64,000 nt of DNA from Botrimarina hoheduenensis. GTDB taxonomy: Bacteria; Planctomycetota; Planctomycetia; Pirellulales; Lacipirellulaceae. The DNA lies in NCBI RefSeq assembly GCF_007859815.1, contig NZ_SJPH01000001.1, positions 179,987 to 243,986 of the forward strand, given 5' to 3'. Of this stretch, positions 58,097 through 64,000 are shown piece by piece. How positions within the stretch are numbered: position 1 is the stretch's first letter; each line of letters starts with the position of its first letter. Position numbers and translations under genes: made by a program. The notes under the pieces were generated by a model, which saw only the letters and a list, made by a program, of their open reading frames with translations, was not told the origin of the DNA and did no database searches.

Positions 58097-58344
58097 GGCA
58101 ACCGCTTTGCGATGGGGGCGAAGGGAAAAGGGAAGACGACTAGGTAATTATCGTAACAAGCGGCGGGGGCAGAAGGCGACCACCGTTTGCCACAAGGGCG
58201 GGGAAGAACGTGGTGTAGACGCGGCCCGCTTTTTTTGTTGTTTGGTTTGTTGAGGAGCCGCGGGGCGGCTCGTGGTGTTCCCCATCATCGAGTTTTTCTG
58301 CTACTTCCCCCAGTTTTTGCCTCCCTCGTATTTTCGTTTCCCCC

Positions 58345-59979
58345 ATGACGAAACGCGCTGAAACCACGGCTCCGGAGCTGGACCTGACCGACGCCATGCC
58401 GTTGCCCCGGCTGATGCTGCGGGCCTGCCGACGTGCGTCGCGACGCCGCAAGCTGATCGACTCAACGGGTGACAAGCTCACCGGCGGAGAGCTCTTGACC
58501 AAGTCGCTAGTGCTGCGGCGGCTGTTGCTGCGTCACGTGATCGGGCCCGATGAGCAACGCGTTGGGGTGCTGCTGCCGCCCGCCAATGGAGCCGTGGTGG
58601 TCAACGCGGCACTTTCGCTCGCCAAGCGCGTGGCGGTCAACCTGAACTACTCTGCCTCGGCCGAGGTGATCAACGCCTGTGTCCGAGCGGCGGGCATCCG
58701 GCACGTTCTGACCACGCAGAAAGTACTAGACAAGTTGGGCATCACGATCGACGCCGGAGTGGTGTTGCTCGAGTCCCTGCGTGACAAGGTCACGACGATG
58801 GACAAGCTTGCATCGGCTGCCGCGGCCTACGTCGCGCCGATCGGTTTGCTGGAGCAGCAACTTGGCCTGACCACGCTCCAGCTTGACGACCTAGTCACCA
58901 TTATCTTCACGAGCGGCTCGACCGGCATCCCCAAGGGGGTCATGCTCAGCCATCGCAATCTCGTGGCGAATATCCGTTCGTTCGACTCGGCCGTGAACCT
59001 GCGTGCCGACGACGTGATCCTCGGCATCCTGCCCTTCTTTCACGCCTTCGGATACACGGTAACGCTGTGGGCACCGTTAGTGCTGGATCTCGGCGGGGCC
59101 TATCACTTCAATCCGCTGGATGCGCGCCAGGTTGGCAAGCTGTGCCAGGCGTCGGGGGCGACGATCTTGCTCAGCACGCCCACGTTCTTGCGATCGTATA
59201 TCAAGCGCGTGCCGCCCGAGGACTTCGCTTCGCTCGAGATGGCTATTGTCGGTGCCGAGAAGCTCCCGATCGCGCTGAGCGATGCGTTCGAAGCGCGGTT
59301 CGGTGTGCGGCCCTCAGAAGGTTACGGCGCCACCGAACTGGCCCCCGTGGCGGCGGTCAACATCCCCCCCAACCGTTCCTCAGGAAAGCGACCCGATGCG
59401 TGCGAAGGCAGTATCGGCCTTCCGCTGCCGGGGGTATCGGCCCGGGTGGTACACCCGGAGACCCGCGAACTGCTCGGCGTAGATGAAGACGGCATGCTCG
59501 AGGTCGCGGGTCCCAACCGCATGGTCGGCTACCTTGATCAGCCCGAGAAGACCGCCGAAGTTGTGCGCGACGGATGGTACGTCACGGGCGATATCGCCCG
59601 CATCGACGAGCAAGGCTTTATCCACATCACGGGCCGGCAGAGTCGGTTCTCGAAGATCGGCGGCGAGATGGTGCCCCACGTGCGAATCGAGGAGGCGATC
59701 CAAGACTTTGTCGCGGGAGACGACGCCGAGCATCAAGTGGCGGTGGTGACCGCAGTTCCTGATGAGAAGAAGGGCGAGCGGCTGATCGTGGTCCACCTGC
59801 CGATGACGAAAACCCCCGCAGAGATTGCCGATCACCTGCGCGCGATCGACCTTCCAAACTTATGGATCCCCTCACAAGACAGTTTCTTGGAGGTCGAAGC
59901 GTTGCCGCTGCTGGGTTCGGGCAAGCTCGACCTGAAGGGCCTGGCTCAGCTCGCCGCGGAGCGCTTCGCGTCGGGGTGA
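58345..59979 (+). CDS. AMP-dependent acyl-ACP/acyl-CoA synthetase
   Basis: This encodes 544 residues. Adenylate-forming motifs are clear: [20 protein letters not shown] (A3), the YGATEL motif (A5), [20 protein letters not shown] (A7-A8) and a C-terminal [10 protein letters not shown] with the catalytic Lys. The sequence resembles the acyl-ACP synthetase half of Aas, the enzyme that recycles fatty acids into phospholipid. It activates a fatty acid with ATP and transfers it to ACP or CoA. No acyltransferase domain is fused, and none is beside it, so whether ACP or CoA is the acceptor is unclear. It converges with the next gene across 13 bases. Confidence 0.88.
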   Translation: MTKRAETTAPELDLTDAMPLPRLMLRACRRASRRRKLIDSTGDKLTGGELLTKSLVLRRLLLRHVIGPDEQRVGVLLPPANGAVVVNAALSLAKRVAVNLNYSASAEVINACVRAAGIRHVLTTQKVLDKLGITIDAGVVLLESLRDKVTTMDKLASAAAAYVAPIGLLEQQLGLTTLQLDDLVTIIFTSGSTGIPKGVMLSHRNLVANIRSFDSAVNLRADDVILGILPFFHAFGYTVTLWAPLVLDLGGAYHFNPLDARQVGKLCQASGATILLSTPTFLRSYIKRVPPEDFASLEMAIVGAEKLPIALSDAFEARFGVRPSEGYGATELAPVAAVNIPPNRSSGKRPDACEGSIGLPLPGVSARVVHPETRELLGVDEDGMLEVAGPNRMVGYLDQPEKTAEVVRDGWYVTGDIARIDEQGFIHITGRQSRFSKIGGEMVPHVRIEEAIQDFVAGDDAEHQVAVVTAVPDEKKGERLIVVHLPMTKTPAEIADHLRAIDLPNLWIPSQDSFLEVEALPLLGSGKLDLKGLAQLAAERFASG

Positions 59980-59992
59980 AGAGGGCGGAGTG

Positions 59993-60862
59993 CTACTGAC
60001 CCGTTGACGCCAAACGGAGCCGCTCGTCGCGCCGTGCGAGCGAGCGCTGGGCGGTGCGGTGGCAGACCGCGATGAACCGCGCACGCGTGGCGTCGTCCAC
60101 CTCCGTGAGCTGCTCGGCCAAGCGCTGCATTCCCTCGGGGTTCTGTTCCGCGGTGCGCGAGAACAGCGACACGAAGCGCATGGTTTCCACAAAGTTGTGA
60201 TCCGCGGTGCGCGTCACGAGTGGTTTGAGCGTACGCATGACCAGCTCAGCCGCGGGGCGATCCAGGCGAATAAAGGCGTCCATCTCGGTGGTGATGTGGG
60301 TGCGGCCGTTGGCTTCGCGGTGAGGGTGTGAGCGCATGACCATGACGGTCGTGGCGGTCAAAGAGGCCGGCATCGGCGGGGCCCGATAGATTCCGCGGGC
60401 GTAGGCGAGCACGTGGGTCACGCCGTTGGCTTCCTGGCGTCGATCCAGAATCTGGATGCTGCCTTGCCCGCCCGCGGCGTCGGTCGCGGAGTAGTTGTTG
60501 GGGCCGGTGCGGCGGAGGCCCACTTGGCTCACGCCCATCAGATTCCAGGTCTCGACGACCAGTTCGGGATGCTCGGCCAGATGGTCAAAGAGCTCGGCAT
60601 CGCAGTCGATGACACGCGTTGGCAACCGACGAAAGAGCGTCGAGTCGTTGACGACTTCGGCGACGGCTTGCTGCTGAGCCGCGGAGAGTGCTTGCCAGGG
60701 GATCGTTTGCTGAGCGGCTTGCAACGCCGACGAACTGCTATCGCCCGTGGGGCGATCGTCGGCAGCCGTCACGCTCGCGCAGAGCATGACACAGGCCATT
60801 GCGGCATAAGGAGCAGCGCACTCTCTGCGAGCGCGCAGCGCTTTAGCAATACGGAACGCCAC
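59993..60862 (-). CDS. Secreted planctomycete hypothetical protein
   Basis: This encodes about 289 residues from a GTG at 60862, which follows a GGGGG and begins a signal-like segment (AFRIAKALRARRECAAPYAA then MACVMLCASVTAAD). The frame is open further up to 60979, so the start is uncertain. The mature part has QAAQQTIPWQALSAAQQQAV, then TRVIDCDAELFDHLAEHPEL and VVETWNLMGVSQVGLRRTG, and a later VMVMRSHPHREANGRTHITT. It looks like a mixed alpha/beta protein found widely in planctomycetes. I cannot assign a function. Confidence 0.75.
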   Translation of the reverse strand: MAFRIAKALRARRECAAPYAAMACVMLCASVTAADDRPTGDSSSSALQAAQQTIPWQALSAAQQQAVAEVVNDSTLFRRLPTRVIDCDAELFDHLAEHPELVVETWNLMGVSQVGLRRTGPNNYSATDAAGGQGSIQILDRRQEANGVTHVLAYARGIYRAPPMPASLTATTVMVMRSHPHREANGRTHITTEMDAFIRLDRPAAELVMRTLKPLVTRTADHNFVETMRFVSLFSRTAEQNPEGMQRLAEQLTEVDDATRARFIAVCHRTAQRSLARRDERLRLASTGQ

Positions 60863-61069
60863 GATCCCCCCCGGCCGGCGCCGCTGTCGTAGGCCTCGCT
60901 TTTCAGCGGCCCCCCTCCGACAACTCGAAAACGACTTCCGTGTTGCCATCGGCTCGCGCAAGAGAGCAGCGTGAGGCAATCGGCGAATCGTTCTTTCCGA
61001 CGCTGGCGTTGCTGGTACCCTGCGCTTTGACCTTGCCGTGAACCCCGCTTCCGCTTGACACTCTCCTTC

Positions 61070-62401
61070 ATGATCGCCCGCGCCCGCACGCTGTTCGCTC
61101 TCAGTTGGATGCCGGTGTTAGGGGGCGTGCTAGCGTTGGGGTTCTACCTGGGCGTAAGGTCCCTGATCGCGGATCGGGTTGGTGTTGCCGCTCGCGAAGC
61201 CGGCACGCCTGCTTACGATGCGTTGCTAGCGTTCGATAGCGAAAGCGTCGAACGCCTGTTGGAGAACGCGATCGACCGCGATCCTCGAATCGCTGAGCCG
61301 GCTCGCAGGGCGATCGAATCCTTAGTGGATCGCTGGCGCGTGCTGGGGCGAGCGGCGGACAATTCCCGCTTGAGCGGCCGATTGGTAGCGCTCTGCGGCG
61401 CGCTTGGCAATCGGGCACAGCGTCTTAGTCGGAGCGGGGTGGTTTGGGCCGAGAGGCTCGGAAAAGAGTTGCTCCGCCAGGCGGCAACGTTGCCGCAAGA
61501 AGATCGAATGATCGTGATGGGGGCCGCGAGTGAATTGCTCAGCCAGCTGGCTGAAGTGCCGCCGATGGCAGACTTGCCCCTCGCACCCCAGCAAGACGCT
61601 TCCGTGGTGGGGCCAACTCATGGGGGTGAGCCCGTCGAGTCGCTCGTTAGTGACACAGCCCGCCGCCAAGAGGCTAACTCCGATGCCCGCCCAGCGGCCC
61701 CCGAGCCGCTTGAGACGAGCACCTTAGCCCTGGTGCCGCGCGAGCCCTTGCCACTCAACGAAGAACCTCGCTCCGGGCCGCTCGAATCGCGGGATGACTT
61801 AGCGAAAGAACCCGCAGCGTGGCGTCCCGCATGGCGCGAAGCACAGACCTTGGACTCCGGGGGTCCCGAATCTGTAGCGAAAAACCCCTCGGACGACCCC
61901 GCAAGCTTGAAGACCGAGACGCTTGATCCGGTGGTGGAAGACCTCGCGCTGCTGCGTCCGCGGACGATGACCGATCAGCAACTGATCGCCGAGCTGCTAC
62001 GAGTCAGCCCGATGACATCAGAAGCGGCGACCCCGCAAGCGCGTGGTCCTGCCCCTCGCCCGGTGGCAGAAAATCCGCGCCTCGCTGAGGTCGTATCAGA
62101 ACTACAGCGACGCGGCTACGAAGCGCTCCAGCGTGAGCAAGCGGTGAAGATGGTGTCCGCGAGCGTTGCGGTGCGACGGTCGTTGGTGGACGAGCTGCTG
62201 AGCTTTGGCGGGGCCGACGCGACACGCCTGATGTTGCTGCTGGCCCGTGATGAGAATGCGGGAGTTCGGGCGGAGGCGCTGCAGGCGCTCGGTGCGTCGC
62301 CGCATGCGTCGCTGGTTCGCGAGGCGCTGACGATCGCCCTGCGGGATCCGGATCCGAAGGTGGCACGGCTGGCCGACGAGCTGCGCGAGCGACTGCGCTA
62401 G
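61070..62401 (+). CDS. Membrane-anchored HEAT-like repeat protein
   Basis: This encodes 443 residues from the ATG at 61070; a TTG at 61055 is an alternative. One transmembrane segment is near the N-terminus (WMPVLGGVLALGFYLGV). Next are helical repeats (about residues 50-170), a long low-complexity Pro/Glu/Ala linker (about 175-330), and a C-terminal domain with LARDENAGVRAEALQALGAS and LTIALRDPDPKVARLADELR, typical HEAT/armadillo-like repeats. It may be a scaffold at the cytoplasmic membrane. It converges on the next gene, and the stop codons overlap as CTAG, so both end in TAG. Confidence 0.8.
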   Translation: MIARARTLFALSWMPVLGGVLALGFYLGVRSLIADRVGVAAREAGTPAYDALLAFDSESVERLLENAIDRDPRIAEPARRAIESLVDRWRVLGRAADNSRLSGRLVALCGALGNRAQRLSRSGVVWAERLGKELLRQAATLPQEDRMIVMGAASELLSQLAEVPPMADLPLAPQQDASVVGPTHGGEPVESLVSDTARRQEANSDARPAAPEPLETSTLALVPREPLPLNEEPRSGPLESRDDLAKEPAAWRPAWREAQTLDSGGPESVAKNPSDDPASLKTETLDPVVEDLALLRPRTMTDQQLIAELLRVSPMTSEAATPQARGPAPRPVAENPRLAEVVSELQRRGYEALQREQAVKMVSASVAVRRSLVDELLSFGGADATRLMLLLARDENAGVRAEALQALGASPHASLVREALTIALRDPDPKVARLADELRERLR

Positions 62402-63759
62402 CGACGCAATTCGCCCACCGGCGTGACGCGCTGCGCGGTCAGGTGATCTTTGCCATACTGCGGCATGAAGCCTCGCGATCCGCTCACGCCGACGCGCTTG
62501 CCCAGAAGGGGTGCCAGATCGACGCCGCGCGAAGCGGTGACCAGCGTAACGATTTGTCCCTCTGCTCCAACCAGGGCATGCGTAGGAGCGCCGGGCGTTG
62601 AAGAGACGACTGGTCGGAGTTTGCCGATGGCGTCGTAACCCAGCCGAGCTGCTTCGTTCTCAGAATCATCGCTGGCGGGGTTTGAGGGACTGGTCTTGGT
62701 ACGGCGGACGGGAGGGGCCAGCCGCGTGGTTCCGGCTACTGCTGAGCGATTCGCGATATCGGCAAACCGATCGATCCGCGTTGCCAGATCGCGTGCGAGC
62801 GCACGCTCACGCTCGTCGGCAGCGGCCAGCGAGAGCAGATCGGCTTCCGCCCGGAGCGGTCCTAGTCGCCACGACGAAGTCGCGTTTGCGACAACCGTCG
62901 AGAGCGCAAACTCGGCTGCCGACAAGCGAGCAGCGAAGGGGGCTTCGTCCGCTTTAGATGGCGTGACTTCCGCAAGGGGGGCTCGGGGCAACGCACGGGA
63001 AGGAGTCAGCGGGGTGGCAGAAGGCGCTAGCGACGAGACTTCGGCGCTAGCGTCCGGCGCAGCAGTTACAGAACGTGCGGTGCTCGGGTAGCGCGAGGGC
63101 GAACTGCTCGGCGGGGAAGTTGCTGCGGTGGCGTGGGGCAGAGCCGGGAGCTGAAACAGCGGCGGCGGTTCGTCGGCCTCGGCCTCATGGGCGACGGTTG
63201 CTACAGAAGCGCCGGAGCGGCCCGTCTCGGTGATGCTGGCTTCACGGACCGGTGTCTCTGCGAATCGTAGGTCGGTCGTGCGGACCCAGCGGTAGTCACC
63301 TTCTGGTGGTTCGATGCGCCACCAGACCTTGCCGCTGGCTTGCTTCACACGGCTGATGAGCCGAACTCTTTCTCCCGCAGCGAGCCGGAGGGTACGTTCA
63401 GCACGGAGCCCTGCGTTGTTGCAGGCCAGGGCGTCGGCGGGCCGGAGAAGGGTTCCCCAACCGTCGGGCTCGCGCTGGACAACCTGCGCATCGATTCCAC
63501 TTGTGGCGTCGGCCGGCGGGCGGATCGCGGTGAAACCGTCACGCTCAAGGTAAACAACCACCCTGGAACCCGCTTTGAGCCGACAAGCCGGCGAACGCGT
63601 TTCGGCGGAGGTCCAGCAGGTGGTGTCGTTCAAAACAATCGCTTGCGCAAGGGGCTCCGTCGCGGCCACATCGCTACCGGCGAAGAGCCCCCCGCAAAGA
63701 ACAACGGCAAGCAGAGTGCCCGTCGGACACCGTGCAGCGTGAGAATTGAAAGGAAGCAT
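62398..63759 (-). CDS. Secreted SH3-like domain protein
   Basis: This encodes 453 residues from the ATG at 63759, which starts a signal peptide (GTLLAVVLCGGLFAGSDVAA); the open frame goes further upstream to 63849 without a likely signal. The first part has two SH3b-like segments, AGSRVVVYLERDGFTAIRPP and AAGERVRLISRVKQASGKVW with WWRIEPPEGDYRWVRTTDLR. A long Pro/Ser/Ala linker follows, then a helical region and a final beta segment, LGKRVGVSGSRGFMPQYGKD. Bacterial SH3 domains often bind cell-wall peptides. The function is unknown. Confidence 0.82.
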   Translation of the reverse strand: MLPFNSHAARCPTGTLLAVVLCGGLFAGSDVAATEPLAQAIVLNDTTCWTSAETRSPACRLKAGSRVVVYLERDGFTAIRPPADATSGIDAQVVQREPDGWGTLLRPADALACNNAGLRAERTLRLAAGERVRLISRVKQASGKVWWRIEPPEGDYRWVRTTDLRFAETPVREASITETGRSGASVATVAHEAEADEPPPLFQLPALPHATAATSPPSSSPSRYPSTARSVTAAPDASAEVSSLAPSATPLTPSRALPRAPLAEVTPSKADEAPFAARLSAAEFALSTVVANATSSWRLGPLRAEADLLSLAAADERERALARDLATRIDRFADIANRSAVAGTTRLAPPVRRTKTSPSNPASDDSENEAARLGYDAIGKLRPVVSSTPGAPTHALVGAEGQIVTLVTASRGVDLAPLLGKRVGVSGSRGFMPQYGKDHLTAQRVTPVGELRR

Positions 63760-64000
63760 GGCAGGGGCCGGGGACCGAAGGGGGGGCCGGTTGTCTTGCA
63801 AGGACGGACACGTCAGGGACGGCTCGCACGAAGTGGGTGCGAGGCGCACTAGCGAGCGTCTGTTAACAGAACCGCCACGCCGCTCCCAGGCCGGTCGGGG
63901 CCGCCGCTGCTAGCTGCGCAAGCAGTCGTCAACTACGTTGCTGTTTAGAGGACCGTAGCGATACTTATTGGCCGATAGCGGTGCGGTCTGGCGCAGGACC

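Overview
The window looks like chromosomal DNA of a high-GC planctomycete, most likely of the Pirellulales/Lacipirellulaceae kind. The signs are giant surface proteins with the planctomycete N-terminal motif (LEPLEDRRVLA and the variant [11 protein letters not shown]), dockerin-like calcium loops, a PEP-CTERM protein (VPEPAS anchor), a Tat-exported sugar-isomerase-like barrel protein, and many secreted proteins of no known function. Genus assignment is inference; no 16S rRNA gene is present.

Region 1 (1-30400) is dominated by one minus-strand transcription unit: a ~6319-residue multidomain adhesin-like protein (RTX calcium repeats, two LamG domains, ELWxxDGT-like and FG-GAP-like repeats, LRRs, PKD domains, dockerin), then a 2494-residue four-module CSLREA/beta-helix protein with a dockerin, then a TIGR03032-family gene that overlaps it by ATGA. 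The TIGR03032 gene is interrupted by a TAG exactly where the family has Trp. A second, frameshifted and truncated TIGR03032 relic lies beyond the other end of the unit in opposite orientation. A near-identical ~105-bp direct repeat lies outside both ends, at 1208 and 30285. A small two-gene operon (HEPN-like plus coiled coil) opens the window.

Region 2 (30400-36000) is accessory DNA: a CxCxxC protein with lower GC, shards of a sulfatase and of an IS4-type transposase, an orphan promoter/structured RNA/terminator cassette, a Spo11/Topo VI-A-like TOPRIM protein (Topo mini-A type), an excisionase-like protein, an operator-like repeat cluster, a 3' tRNA fragment that may be an attachment site, and an IS3-family element whose orfB carries an amber codon. 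A complete tRNA-Ser(UGA) closes the region. No integrase gene was found, so any integrative element here is incomplete or decayed.

Region 3 (36000-64000) is ordinary chromosome with mostly intact genes: a small basic protein, clpB, nfo, two GNAT acetyltransferases, a tandem M16 peptidase pair (one subunit lacking the zinc motif), cbiX, cysK, an RsmC-like methyltransferase, icd, a Tat-exported TIM barrel, a ribbon-helix-helix regulator, RNase P RNA (minus strand, 53247-53655), arsM, a PEP-CTERM protein, a secreted PDZ protein, a UgpC/MalK-type ATPase, an acyl-ACP/CoA ligase, and several planctomycete secreted proteins. Neighbouring convergent genes are packed tightly and are often separated by strong hairpin terminators.

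The two best candidates for something undescribed are the orphan RNA cassette beside the mini-A topoisomerase and excisionase, and the giant-protein/TIGR03032 locus with its bracketing repeats. Both functions are inferred from context only.
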